The translations under genes and the position numbers were made by a program. This document shows, one piece after another, positions 1 through 9,292 of a stretch of DNA of 21,866 nt; position 1 is the first letter of the stretch; each line of letters begins with the position of its first letter. The notes under the pieces were generated by a model. It searched no databases, was not told the DNA's origin, and saw nothing but the letters and a program-made list of their open reading frames with translations. The stretch comes from DASYYE01 sp035946955. Lineage in GTDB: Bacteria; Actinomycetota; Actinomycetes; Streptosporangiales; Streptosporangiaceae. Location: the NCBI GenBank assembly GCA_035946955.1, contig DASYYE010000485.1, positions 1 through 21,866 on the forward strand. The letters run 5' to 3'.

Positions 1-385
<385 letters not shown>

Positions 386-651
386 TCTATTTGCAGACCG
401 CCTGGATATCCGGCACCAGAGGCGCGGGACACGGGCGGATCGCAGACAAATTTAGCTGACTGAGCAAGCTCAGCCAGATTAGAACCGGCACCGATCACAA
501 CCGGAGCCGGGGTGACCGACCGGTTAGACCGGCCGGGCCAGAGAGTGCCTCTTTAACCGGCGAACCGGCCATTCGAGGCGATCTTGGCACTCGTTTGGGT
601 CCAAGCCGTTTCCGGCCAGGGCCCCATTGACGAGGTTTGTGCTTGTGCACT

Positions 652-680
652 GGCTTTTAGCACGCTGTTGAGTTCTCAAG
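652..680 (-). promoter_or_regulatory. Conserved actinobacterial rRNA leader motif (boxA-like antitermination/processing region)
   Basis: On the minus strand the leader contains CTTGAGAACTCAACAGCGTG followed by CTAAAAGCC. A very similar TTGAGAACTCAA-AG-GTG motif occurs in the 16S leaders of mycobacteria and other actinomycetes and is thought to belong to the Nus-dependent antitermination or RNA-processing signals. It lies between the proximal promoter (735-763) and the 16S 5' end, as expected. The assignment rests on motif similarity and position; its exact role here is inferred. Confidence 0.6.
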
Positions 681-734
681 GAGCGGACGCGCACCGTCAC
701 AAGGCTTTCGCCTGAGTTCGGGGGCAACCCTCTT

Positions 735-763
735 ACCTTACCGGCTCGTCCTAGGAGAGTCAA
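735..763 (-). promoter_or_regulatory. rRNA operon promoter, proximal
   Basis: On the minus strand TTGACT (-35, 758-763) is followed after exactly 17 nt by TAAGGT (-10, 735-740), a close match to housekeeping sigma promoters and to the TTGACT -35 box of mycobacterial rrn promoters. Transcription would start near 727, giving a leader of about 340 nt that contains the conserved leader motif. Called from sequence pattern and context only. Confidence 0.75.
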
Positions 764-964
764 CCGGCTTCATCAAGCCCCATCGGGCTCTGACAGCTGG
801 CTGCAACCCTGCGAACGTGCCCTGTACAGGCCCGCTATGGAACAGCGGACCACTGAGCCCAGAGATTGAAGTTCCAGGCCCTCCGGATCGTACACGACCT
901 TCTCGGCTGCGCACTCAAGCTGGCGGCTTTCCGGCCGCCCGCTTGTTTCCCGGGGGTGAGAGAG

Positions 965-993
965 ACTTTAGGCAGAGAACCCCAATGCGTCAA
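965..993 (-). promoter_or_regulatory. rRNA operon promoter, distal
   Basis: On the minus strand TTGACG (-35, 988-993) is followed after 17 nt by TAAAGT (-10, 965-970), giving a start near 957. It lies 230 bp upstream of the proximal promoter in the same orientation. Tandem promoters are normal for rrn operons of this group. No other strong match was found between 994 and 1655; a TATAGA hexamer at 1033-1038 lacks a good -35. Confidence 0.65.
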
Positions 994-1567
994 ATCGGGG
1001 GACGCAGCCGTCCGTCCGGCCGCAGGCAAACATCTATACCCCCAGGCAGAGCCCCCTAAACCCCACTGGGGACCCTCAACGGGCGGCGTCGGCCAGGCCG
1101 GTCGGACCGGCGTGAGTTGCCTGCTCACGCGGAGGTGAGCAAGCGAAATCCGGTTGGGGCGACAGCTTCGGTTATACAAACGTGACCTACCGCTGCATCG
1201 TCGGGGGCGCCGGAGCAGCGCCCCTTGCAGCGCCCAGGAGCGGGGCAACGCGTCGCCCATGGGCCGGGGCAGACCAGCTGACCAGCGACAACAGGCCACC
1301 ACGAACCAGACGGCAACGCCGGGCACGAGCGCCATGCCAGACCATCCGAAGCGAACGAGTCCAACTCCGCGCCCCGCACCTCTGGGAACGCAGCTTGGCC
1401 CCCAAGAGCGAGATCGCTGACCCAAGATGATCTTTCACACTGGTTTCGGTACACAACTGTGATCTAGTCCCGGCTCAGAGGTAGCACTCCCGCTCTCTCA
1501 GACGGGCCGCAGGTTCCGCCGTGCTGTACTCGCTGTACCGACTCGGCACAGACATCACGGTGACCAA

Positions 1568-1582
1568 GGCGCCGGCAGCGCC
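1568..1582 (-). terminator. Weak hairpin downstream of tyrS
   Basis: GGCGC-CGGCA-GCGCC forms a 5-bp GC stem about 75 nt past the tyrS stop, followed on the minus strand by TTGG rather than a T-run. It could help terminate the mpg-tyrS transcript, but short GC hairpins are common by chance in this DNA. Confidence 0.25.
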
Positions 1583-1655
1583 GTGCCAGAGCGTTTCAGG
1601 TTTGCCGGGACCAGTGAGCCGGCGGTGGGCTCGACCTGACCCTGGCCAGGACCAG

Positions 1656-2972
1656 CTACGCCGGCGCCTGACCCCCTGCGGGGGTGGTGACCTCCACGCC
1701 CCCGACAGTGCGCTTGCCACGCCGCAGCACCAGGAAACGGCCGTGCAGCAGGTCGTCACGGCCGGGCACGGCGTCTTCGGACAGCACCCGGGCGTTGTTC
1801 AGGTACGCGCCGCCCTCGGTGATCGCACGGCGCGCCGCCGACCTGCTCGGGACCACCCCGGACTCGGCCAGCAGATCCACTACTGACGGGAGACGGCCGT
1901 CGGCTGGCTTGACCGTGGCGAGGCCAGCCTCAGCCAGCGCCGAAGCCAGGGTGGCCTCGCCGAGGCCCGCCAGGTCTCCCTGGCCGAACAGGGCCTTGCT
2001 GGCCGCGACCACGTTCGCGCATTCCTGCGCACCGTGCACGAGCGTGGTCACATCCTCGGCGAGCACGCGCTGGCCTGCGCGGGTGGCTGGCTCCTCACGG
2101 GTGCGCCGCTCCAGGTCCTCGATCTCCTCGCGTGAGCGGAACGTGAACACGCGCAGCAGCCCTGGCACTTCCGCGTCGCCGCGGTTGATCCAGAACTGGT
2201 AGAACGCGTACGGGCTCATCAGGTCCGGGCTGATCCAGATCGCGCCGCCCTCGGTCTTGCCGTACTTGGTGCCATCGGGCTTGGTGATCAGCGGCGTGGC
2301 CAGCGCGTGGACGCTGTCCCCGGTCACGCGCCGGATCAGGTCCACGCCCGAGACCAGGTTGCCCCACTGGTCGCTGCCGCCGAGCTGCAGGGCGCAGTCG
2401 TAGCGCCGGAAGAGCTCGAGGTAGTCGAATGCCTGCAGGATCTGGTAGCTGAACTCGGTGTAGCTGATGCCACCCGCTTCCAGCCGGGCCTTCACCGACT
2501 CCCGCGCGAGCATCTGGTTCACCGGGAAGTGCTTGCCGATGTCGCGCAGGTAGTCGAGCGCGGACAGGGGCCCGGTCCATTCCAGGTTGCTGACGATCAG
2601 CGCGCCGGTGGGCCCGGGAGTGAAGTCGAGGAACCGCGCCACCTCGCCGCGGATGCGCTCCACCCACTCGGCAACGACCTCGCGGGGGTTGAGCACCCGC
2701 TCCGCGGACTTGCCGCTCGGGTCGCCGATGAGGCCGGTCGACCCGCCCACGACCCCGATCGGCCGGTGCCCGGCGTCTTGCAGCCGCCGCATTGTCAGTA
2801 GCTGGACCATGTTGCCGATGTGCAGGCCGGGGGCGGTCGGGTCGAACCCGGCATAGAACGTGACCGGTCCACTGGCCAGTGCGTGGCGCAGTTCGTCCGG
2901 GTCGGTGGACAGCGCCAGGAGGCCGCGCCAGGAGAGTTCGTCCAGGATGTCGGGTGCAGTGGTATCGGTCAC
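1656..2972 (-). CDS. tyrS: Tyrosyl-tRNA synthetase
   Basis: The 438-residue protein is a class I aminoacyl-tRNA synthetase that activates tyrosine with ATP and loads it on tRNA-Tyr in the cytoplasm. The HIGH signature is HIGN at residues 51-54 (FDPTAPGLHIGN context). The KMSKS-type loop is KYGKT in DGTKYGKTEGG, the usual form for bacterial TyrRS. The last ~75 residues form an S4-type RNA-binding domain (SRSAARRAITEGGAYLNN). Length is normal for the bacterial family. The start is GTG at 2970-2972, which overlaps the mpg stop in the tetranucleotide GTGA, implying translational coupling. The next gene downstream is the rRNA operon in the same orientation. No T-box-like leader is evident because the gene is coupled to mpg. 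Confidence 0.97.
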   Translation of the reverse strand: MTDTTAPDILDELSWRGLLALSTDPDELRHALASGPVTFYAGFDPTAPGLHIGNMVQLLTMRRLQDAGHRPIGVVGGSTGLIGDPSGKSAERVLNPREVVAEWVERIRGEVARFLDFTPGPTGALIVSNLEWTGPLSALDYLRDIGKHFPVNQMLARESVKARLEAGGISYTEFSYQILQAFDYLELFRRYDCALQLGGSDQWGNLVSGVDLIRRVTGDSVHALATPLITKPDGTKYGKTEGGAIWISPDLMSPYAFYQFWINRGDAEVPGLLRVFTFRSREEIEDLERRTREEPATRAGQRVLAEDVTTLVHGAQECANVVAASKALFGQGDLAGLGEATLASALAEAGLATVKPADGRLPSVVDLLAESGVVPSRSAARRAITEGGAYLNNARVLSEDAVPGRDDLLHGRFLVLRRGKRTVGGVEVTTPAGGQAPA

Positions 2973-3700
2973 AGCGTTATCGTCCCATCGGCCCGCTCCG
3001 CGGCGGCAACTGGTTTAGGGCGTGCCTTGCGCGGGGTGTGCGGGCGGTACACGGATACGGTCGGATCCCCGGTCAGCCAGAACCTCCAGGGCCACTCCCC
3101 CGCCGCATTGACCCCGACCCGCGGCCCCCGGCTGACCAAGCCATAACCAGCGCCGTCAGCAGACCCGGTCGCGCCGTCTCTTGCTGTTATCTCACCGGTG
3201 AGCGCGGGCGGGCGGATCCGCAGCGCGCCCGGGAGGATCCGCAACGGGGAGGCCGGGTCGCACACGTCGGTCCCGTCCTGTGCCCGCGCGATCCCCAGGG
3301 CCTGGCACAGCCGGGCCGGCCCGCGGGCGAGGTCCCGGCTCCCGGGGGTGGAGGCGCGCCGCCTCGCGGCGGCGAGGCCCGCGCCGTCGACGACACGCCC
3401 GGCCCGCAGCAGCACCGCGCAAGCGGTCCCGGCGGACTGGCAGACCAGGTTCACGCAGTAGTGCATGCCATAGGTGAAGTACACATAGGCATGACCCGGG
3501 GGGCCGAACATGACGGCGTTGCGCGCGGTCCGGCCACGGTAGGCGTGTGAGGCGGGGTCGGCCTCCCCCGCGTACGCCTCCACCTCGGTCAGCGCCACCG
3601 CGACCAGCCCGTCCGCTGTCTCGTGCTCGATCACGCAGCCGAGCAGGGTGGGCGCCACCTCAAGCGCACTGCGGGCGAAGAACTCCCGCGGCAGTACCAC
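2969..3700 (-). CDS. mpg: DNA-3-methyladenine glycosylase (AAG/Mpg family)
   Basis: This base-excision repair enzyme removes alkylated purines from DNA. The 243-residue product begins VVLPREFFARSALEVAPTLLG and carries the AAG-family core EVEAYAGEADPASHAYRG, with the catalytic glutamate in the VEAY segment, then RNAVMFGPPGHAYVYFTYGM and CVNLV. I chose GTG at 3698-3700 because GGAGGGAGG lies 8 nt upstream and homologs begin just before LPREFF. The open frame extends 32 codons further, to 3796, but that stretch is Ala/Arg/Trp-rich and contains a likely -10 box. The stop overlaps the tyrS start by 4 nt. The mpg-tyrS pair is also adjacent in Mycobacterium (Rv1688-Rv1689). Confidence 0.93.
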   Translation of the reverse strand: MVLPREFFARSALEVAPTLLGCVIEHETADGLVAVALTEVEAYAGEADPASHAYRGRTARNAVMFGPPGHAYVYFTYGMHYCVNLVCQSAGTACAVLLRAGRVVDGAGLAAARRRASTPGSRDLARGPARLCQALGIARAQDGTDVCDPASPLRILPGALRIRPPALTGEITARDGATGSADGAGYGLVSRGPRVGVNAAGEWPWRFWLTGDPTVSVYRPHTPRKARPKPVAAAERADGTITL

Positions 3701-3737
3701 GGGCGCGGCCTCCCTCCATGGTCGCGGGGCTCTGCGC

Positions 3738-3743
3738 ACTATA
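3738..3743 (-). promoter_or_regulatory. Possible -10 box for mpg-tyrS
   Basis: TATAGT on the minus strand fits the TANNNT -10 pattern of actinobacterial housekeeping promoters and would give a start near 3731, about 30 nt before the chosen mpg GTG. No good -35 is seen 16-18 nt upstream. It supports the short mpg start because it lies inside the longer open frame. Confidence 0.35.
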
Positions 3744-3891
3744 GGCCAGGCGGCGGCGATGCGTAGCCAGGCGGCCACGGCAGCACCTTGAACCACCCGG
3801 CAGCCAGGGCTAACGTCATGCCTGTTTTCCGTTGCACATCCGGCAGGCGGGCGGCACCCACTGGCCCGTCATGCCCCACTCTGGAGGCACC

Positions 3892-5355
3892 GTGAAACAT
3901 CCGTTGTACTCATTAGCGGTCTGCACGGCCGCCCTGACCATCCTTGGCGGCCTGGCGACCGCCTCGCCCGCCCTGGCGGCCACTCTCCGCCCAGGGACTT
4001 CACCCAAGGCCCTGTCAGTCATGCACGTGGGTCAGATCGACCAGCAGGACATCGCCTCCGAGGGCGGGTGTGAGCCCGGCACACTCGTCGAGCCCGAGGT
4101 GGCGGTCTCGCCCTTCAACCCGAACATCCAGGTCGCGGCCGCGCACGACTGCCGCTTCGCCACCGGCGGCGCGGTGGACATCTCCTATGCCTGGACCCAC
4201 GACGGTGGCGCCCACTGGCAGCACGCACCGCTGCCGGGCCTGACGAGGCATTCCGGCGGGGTATGGGCGCGCGCATCCGACCCGGCCGTAGCGTTCGGCC
4301 CGGACGGCAGCGTATACATCTCCTCGCTCGTCTTCGACAACGGCTGCCCGACGGGCATCGCGGTGTCCAAGTCCACCGACGGCGGCGCCACCTTCGCCCC
4401 GCCATCGCTCGTGCAGCAGAGCAAGACCTGCGCGTACTCCGACGACAAGGACTGGCTGGTCGTGGACACTCAGCCGACGAGCCCGTTCTACGGCCGTATC
4501 TACGTGTTCTGGACGGCCTTCATACCGACCGGGTCGCCGCAGGTCCTCCGCTTCTCTGACAACGGCGGGAAGACCTGGAGCGCCACCCAGATGGTGAACC
4601 CGAAGACCACCAATGCGCAGGACTCCCAGCCGATGATCCAGCCAGACGGCACCCTCATCGACACCTACCAGGACTTCGGCGGCGGCTCTGCGGGCGGCGG
4701 CAAGCCCATCCGCGAGCACCCTGGCACCACACTCACGGGTCACGGCGCCAAACAGTCCGGGGTGGCCTTCATGGCACGGACCTCCTTCGACGGCGGGATG
4801 ACCTGGAGCAAGGCGTCAATGGTCACCCCCTCGGTCGGCGGTGGGCCCGCCGCCATCCGCTGCTGCCTGCCCGCCGCGAACGTGGACCCGGTGACGGGCA
4901 AGCTCTATGCGGTCTGGGAGGCTGCCGGCCCAGGCACTCAAGACCCGGTGATGTTGTCGTCGTCCGCTGACGGCAGGCACTGGTCAGCGCCGGTCATGGT
5001 GACTTCCGGCGACGGACCCTCGATCCAGCACATCACCGGAGCGGTCGCCGCCTACGGCGGCAAGGTCTATGTCGCCTACGGCACGCTGAACACCAAAGTT
5101 GACCAGGGCAACCACGTCCAGCAGCAGCTGTCCACGTCCACCGATGGCGGCGCCACGTTCGGGCCGCCGATCACACTAGGCCCCGTGTCGAACCTGACCT
5201 ACGCGGCCGTGGCCGGTGGCAAGTTCCCAGGTGACTACGCGGGCGCGTCAGCCACGGCAAGCCGCCTGACGCTGGCTTGGTGCGTGTCGTCCAAGCCCGC
5301 CAACCCGAACCGCGTCTACCACCAAACCCTCTACGCAGCAGTCCTCCGCACCTAA
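3892..5355 (+). CDS. Secreted six-Asp-box (BNR/sialidase-like) beta-propeller protein
   Basis: The 487-residue product starts at GTG 3892, with GGAGG four bases upstream. Residues 1-29 form a Sec signal peptide (basic VKH, hydrophobic LAVCTAALTILGGLA, cleavage after SPALA). The mature part has six Asp boxes (S-x-D-x-G-x-x-W/F type) at about 102-109 HDGGAHW, 160-168 STDGGATF, 221-229 SDNGGKTW, 298-305 SFDGGMTW, 357-364 SADGRHW and 415-423 STDGGATF, predicting a six-bladed propeller. EPEVAVSPFNPNIQVAAAHDCR before the first box is typical of actinobacterial proteins annotated as exo-alpha-sialidase. I see no FRIP motif and cannot identify the sialidase arginine triad, so enzymatic activity is unproven. 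Several Cys (including a CC pair) suggest extracellular disulfides. It converges on argH and sits between argH and mpg, probably as a separate unit. Confidence 0.85.
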   Translation: MKHPLYSLAVCTAALTILGGLATASPALAATLRPGTSPKALSVMHVGQIDQQDIASEGGCEPGTLVEPEVAVSPFNPNIQVAAAHDCRFATGGAVDISYAWTHDGGAHWQHAPLPGLTRHSGGVWARASDPAVAFGPDGSVYISSLVFDNGCPTGIAVSKSTDGGATFAPPSLVQQSKTCAYSDDKDWLVVDTQPTSPFYGRIYVFWTAFIPTGSPQVLRFSDNGGKTWSATQMVNPKTTNAQDSQPMIQPDGTLIDTYQDFGGGSAGGGKPIREHPGTTLTGHGAKQSGVAFMARTSFDGGMTWSKASMVTPSVGGGPAAIRCCLPAANVDPVTGKLYAVWEAAGPGTQDPVMLSSSADGRHWSAPVMVTSGDGPSIQHITGAVAAYGGKVYVAYGTLNTKVDQGNHVQQQLSTSTDGGATFGPPITLGPVSNLTYAAVAGGKFPGDYAGASATASRLTLAWCVSSKPANPNRVYHQTLYAAVLRT

Positions 5356-5373
5356 CACCCGGCGAGTAGTTCC

Positions 5374-5438
5374 GCCCCCGAGTTCGTGTGCCGAAACCTG
5401 CTGTTCCAACGACAGTTCTGGCACGCGAACTCGGGGGC
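5374..5438. repeat. Long imperfect inverted repeat (24-bp arms), probable bidirectional terminator or REP-like element
   Basis: The left arm starts at 5374 with GCCCCCGAGTTCGTGTGCC; the right arm 5415-5438 ends GCGAACTCGGGGGC. The arms pair at 21 of 24 positions plus one G-U pair, with a 17-nt loop that itself has a short CTGT/ACAG stem. It lies 18 bp after the propeller-gene stop and ~140 bp past the argH stop, between convergent genes, so it could terminate both. No T-run follows on either strand. The stem is longer than most terminators, so a dispersed palindromic element is an alternative. Confidence 0.75.
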
Positions 5439-5517
5439 TAACTGTCTTACTCAAGATCAACACCGTGGGGAGGGGCGCGGAGGCTCCGGGGTGGCCGAGC
5501 GGTGCGGGAGCCGACGG

Positions 5518-5568
5518 GGAGCGGGGCGGACGGGCCAGGAGCGGGACGGACGGGCCAGGAGCGGGGCG
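5518..5568. repeat. 20-bp tandem repeat, ~2.5 copies
   Basis: The unit GGAGCGGGRCGGACGGGCCA occurs at 5518-5537 and 5538-5557 with one mismatch, followed by a partial third copy to 5568. It lies just beyond the argH stop (5576), in non-coding DNA between convergent genes. Confidence 0.85.
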
Positions 5569-5575
5569 AGGGTGG

Positions 5576-6994
<1,419 letters not shown>

Positions 6995-7070
6995 CTGGTT
7001 TCCCTCCATGCCGTAGCCCGCACCTCCACCGTGTCACGCACCCTCGCGTGGTGCCCGTGTTTCCATGATC

Positions 7071-7085
7071 CTGAAAGAGTTTCAG
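7071..7085. repeat. Small perfect hairpin in argG-argH spacer
   Basis: CTGAAA-GAG-TTTCAG forms a 6-bp stem with a 3-nt loop in the 117-bp spacer between argG and argH. A second palindrome, CATGATCATG (7107-7116), covers the argG stop. These could affect mRNA processing or expression of argH relative to argG, but no T-run marks a terminator and neither matches the TTGCATA half-sites upstream of argC. Confidence 0.4.
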
Positions 7086-7111
7086 TCACCATGCCTGAGA
7101 AGTCGACATGA

Positions 7112-8314
7112 TCATGAGGGCTGGCCAGCGTCGCGGAGGGCGGCGATCTTGGTGGGGAGGCCCCAGAGCTCCACGAAACCCCTGGCCAGCGCCTGGTCGA
7201 ACGTATCGCCGGTGTCGTAGGTGGCCAGGTCGTGGTCATAGAGCGAGGTGGCGCTGCGCCGGCCGGTCACGACCGCGCGGCCGCCGTGGAGCCTGACCCG
7301 GATGTCGCCGCTGACGTGTTTGGACGCCTGCGCCATGAACGCGTCCAGGGCTGACTTGAGCGGTGAGAACCACAGCCCGTCGTAGACGAGCTCGCTCCAG
7401 CGCTGCTCAGCCTGCCGCTTGAACCTGGCCAGGTCACGTTCGACGCACACGTTCTCGAGCTCCTGGTGCGCGGCGATCAGCGCGATCGCGGCGGGCGCCT
7501 CGTAGACCTCCCGGCTCTTGATCCCGACGAGCCGGTCCTCGACCATGTCGATACGGCCGACGCCCTGTGCCCCGGCCCGGGTGTTCAGTTCGGTGACCAG
7601 TTCCAGCGGGGTGCGGGGCTGGCCGTCCAGTGCCACCGGGACGCCGTCGGTGAAACTGATGACCACGTTGTCGGGGTCGCGGGGGAGCGCCGGGTCGCAG
7701 GTGTAGTCCCAGACGTCGTCGTGGGGTGCCTCCCAGATGTCCTCCAGGTGCCCCGTCTCACAGGCCCGGCCCCACAGGTTCTGGTCGATCGAGTAGGGCG
7801 AGCGTGATGTCACGTCGATGGGCAGGCCCTTCTCCTCGGCGAACGCGATGGCCTTGTCCCTGGTCATGCCGCAGTCCCGGATGGGTGCGAGCACCTTCAC
7901 GCCGGGGGCGATGCCCGCCAGGCCGACCTCGAACCGCACCTGGTCGTTGCCCTTGCCGGTGCAGCCGTGGGCGACCGTGTCGGCGCCGCGCTCACGGGCG
8001 ACCCGGGCCAGGTGCGCCACGATCAGCGGCCGCGACAACGCCGAGACCAGTGGGTAGCGGTCCATGTAGAGCGCGTTCGCCCGCAGCGCGGGCAGGCAGT
8101 ACTCGGCGGCGAACTCCTCCCGTGCGTCCACGACCTCCGCGTCGGCGGCACCGCATGCCAGTGCCCGGTCGCGGATGGCCGTCATGTCCTCCCCGCCCTG
8201 ACCGACGTCCACGGCCACGGCGATCACATCGGCCCCGGTCTGTTCCGCGAGCCAGCCAATGGCGACCGAGGTGTCCAGGCCGCCGGAGTAGGCGAGAACT
8301 ACGCGCTGAGTCAT
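7112..8314 (-). CDS. argG: Argininosuccinate synthase
   Basis: ArgG joins citrulline and aspartate using ATP to make argininosuccinate. The 400-residue length is normal. The N-terminal PP-loop nucleotide-binding motif AYSGGLDTS is intact, followed by the family segments VAHGCTGKGNDQVRFE and RSPYSIDQNLWGR, the latter in the substrate-binding region. The ATG start (8312-8314) is preceded by AAGGGGAT. It lies 63 bp after argR and 117 bp before argH, so it is probably co-transcribed with the upstream arg genes. The nitrogen donor to carbamoylated ornithine enters through ArgF, which is not encoded here, so citrulline must come from an argF elsewhere. Confidence 0.97.
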   Translation of the reverse strand: MTQRVVLAYSGGLDTSVAIGWLAEQTGADVIAVAVDVGQGGEDMTAIRDRALACGAADAEVVDAREEFAAEYCLPALRANALYMDRYPLVSALSRPLIVAHLARVARERGADTVAHGCTGKGNDQVRFEVGLAGIAPGVKVLAPIRDCGMTRDKAIAFAEEKGLPIDVTSRSPYSIDQNLWGRACETGHLEDIWEAPHDDVWDYTCDPALPRDPDNVVISFTDGVPVALDGQPRTPLELVTELNTRAGAQGVGRIDMVEDRLVGIKSREVYEAPAAIALIAAHQELENVCVERDLARFKRQAEQRWSELVYDGLWFSPLKSALDAFMAQASKHVSGDIRVRLHGGRAVVTGRRSATSLYDHDLATYDTGDTFDQALARGFVELWGLPTKIAALRDAGQPS

Positions 8315-8377
8315 GTCATATCCCCTTGGTGCTGTCGATTGTCTTGGTCAGGCGGCCTGCGCCGTGCATTGCCTGGG

Positions 8378-9292
8378 TCATGGCATCCGCCGCTCGGCGA
8401 GGCGGAGCAGCGAGCGGGCTACCGCGTCACCGCCGGTCGGGTCACGGGTGATGACCAGGACGGTGTCGTCACCGGCGACCGTGCCGAGGACCGACGGCCA
8501 TTCGGCGTGGTCGATGGCTCCGGCGAGGAGCTGCGCCCCGCCGGCGGGTGTGCGGAGCACTACGAGGTTGGCGCTGGCCTCGGCACTGACCAGGAGTTCC
8601 GACGCGAGCCTCGGGAGGAGGCCCAGTTGGCCCTCCGGGCCTGTCCTGGTGCTGGCACCTGGACCGGCCGCCGCGCCTGGCTGGCCTGCGCTGCCTCCCT
8701 GGCCTGCGCTGCCACCTGGGCCTGTCCCAGCGCCTGTGCCCGCGCCTGCCGCGCCAGCGGATACCAGCGCATTGCCGAGGGTGCCGCCCGGGCCCAGCCC
8801 ACCGGCCGGGCCGTGCCGTGTGGCGCTGCCGGGCGGCTGGGTGCCGGTTCCGGTCCTGGTCGCGGGGGCGCCGGGCATGTGGGCACGCTGGCGGCCGAGC
8901 GCGGTCCTGCCGCTGACCGGGACTGGCGCGTTACCGCCTGACTGGGTGGGGGCTGGCGGTTGGCCGGCTGCGGGGAAGGGCTGTCCTTGGCCTGGCTGGG
9001 GGGCAGCTGACCTGACGTGGCCTGCCAGGGCGGGTGGTCCCAGGCCGCCGGGGCGGGATCCAGGGCCACCGGGCTCGCCAGGCAGCGCGTAGACCAGGGC
9101 GCCGCCCGGGCCACGCAGCCGCACCGCGCCGAGGTCTTCCAGGTCACGGGAGAGAGTGGCCTGGGTGACCTTGACCCCGCGCTGGGCCAGGGCCGCGGCG
9201 AGCTCTTCCTGAGAGCGCACCCGGACGCGGGAGAGGACCGCTGCGACCTGGGCCTGCCGGGCGGCCTTGGTCAGCGGGCTGGTGGCGTTCAC
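8378..9292 (-). CDS. argR: Arginine repressor ArgR with a greatly expanded interdomain linker
   Basis: ArgR is a hexameric, arginine-responsive DNA-binding protein that represses arg genes. Residues 1-71 form the winged-helix domain (LTKAARQAQ..., SQEELAAAL, VTQATLSRDLEDLGAVRL). Residues ~218-304 form the oligomerization/arginine-binding domain with LGTVAGDDTVLVI, the GTIAGDDT-type motif. Between them lie ~146 residues very rich in Gly, Pro, Ala, Gln and Thr with no family counterpart; usual ArgR proteins have about 150-170 residues, this one 304. Both domains are in one uninterrupted frame. The start is GTG at 9290-9292, overlapping the argD stop in GTGA. The frame is open far upstream, but that is a shadow of argD. 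The protein probably regulates its own operon through the TTGCATA sites at 14011-14037. Confidence 0.9.
   Translation of the reverse strand: MNATSPLTKAARQAQVAAVLSRVRVRSQEELAAALAQRGVKVTQATLSRDLEDLGAVRLRGPGGALVYALPGEPGGPGSRPGGLGPPALAGHVRSAAPQPGQGQPFPAAGQPPAPTQSGGNAPVPVSGRTALGRQRAHMPGAPATRTGTGTQPPGSATRHGPAGGLGPGGTLGNALVSAGAAGAGTGAGTGPGGSAGQGGSAGQPGAAAGPGASTRTGPEGQLGLLPRLASELLVSAEASANLVVLRTPAGGAQLLAGAIDHAEWPSVLGTVAGDDTVLVITRDPTGGDAVARSLLRLAERRMP
8642..9079 (-). repeat. Low-complexity coding insert in argR, including an 18-bp tandem repeat
   Basis: This segment encodes ArgR residues 72-217, built of Gly/Pro/Ala/Gln/Thr runs. At 8681-8716 an 18-bp unit (CTGGCCTGCGCTGCCWCC) occurs twice in tandem with one mismatch, encoding repeated GSAGQG-like peptide. 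Such units suggest growth by replication slippage. All units are multiples of 3, so the frame is kept. Confidence 0.8.

Larger units (their letters stand above)
386..1655. other. rRNA upstream/leader region without protein genes
   Basis: This ~1.27 kb stretch separates tyrS from the 16S gene. It holds the rRNA leader, two tandem rrn promoters (735-763, 965-993), a small near-palindrome CTGAGCAAGCTCAG at 461-474 that could form a leader hairpin, and a possible tyrS terminator near 1568-1582. Open frames exist on both strands but overlap one another, look like random high-GC translations (rich in Arg, Pro, Gly, Ser) and lack convincing ribosome binding sites, so none is annotated. The 994-1500 part shows nothing I can interpret. 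Confidence 0.7.

Noticed and set aside
7071..7116. Possible second ArgR site between argG and argH
   Set aside because: The palindromes there (CTGAAA/TTTCAG, CATGATCATG) do not match the TTGCATA half-sites found upstream of argC and no paired 20-bp spacing is seen.
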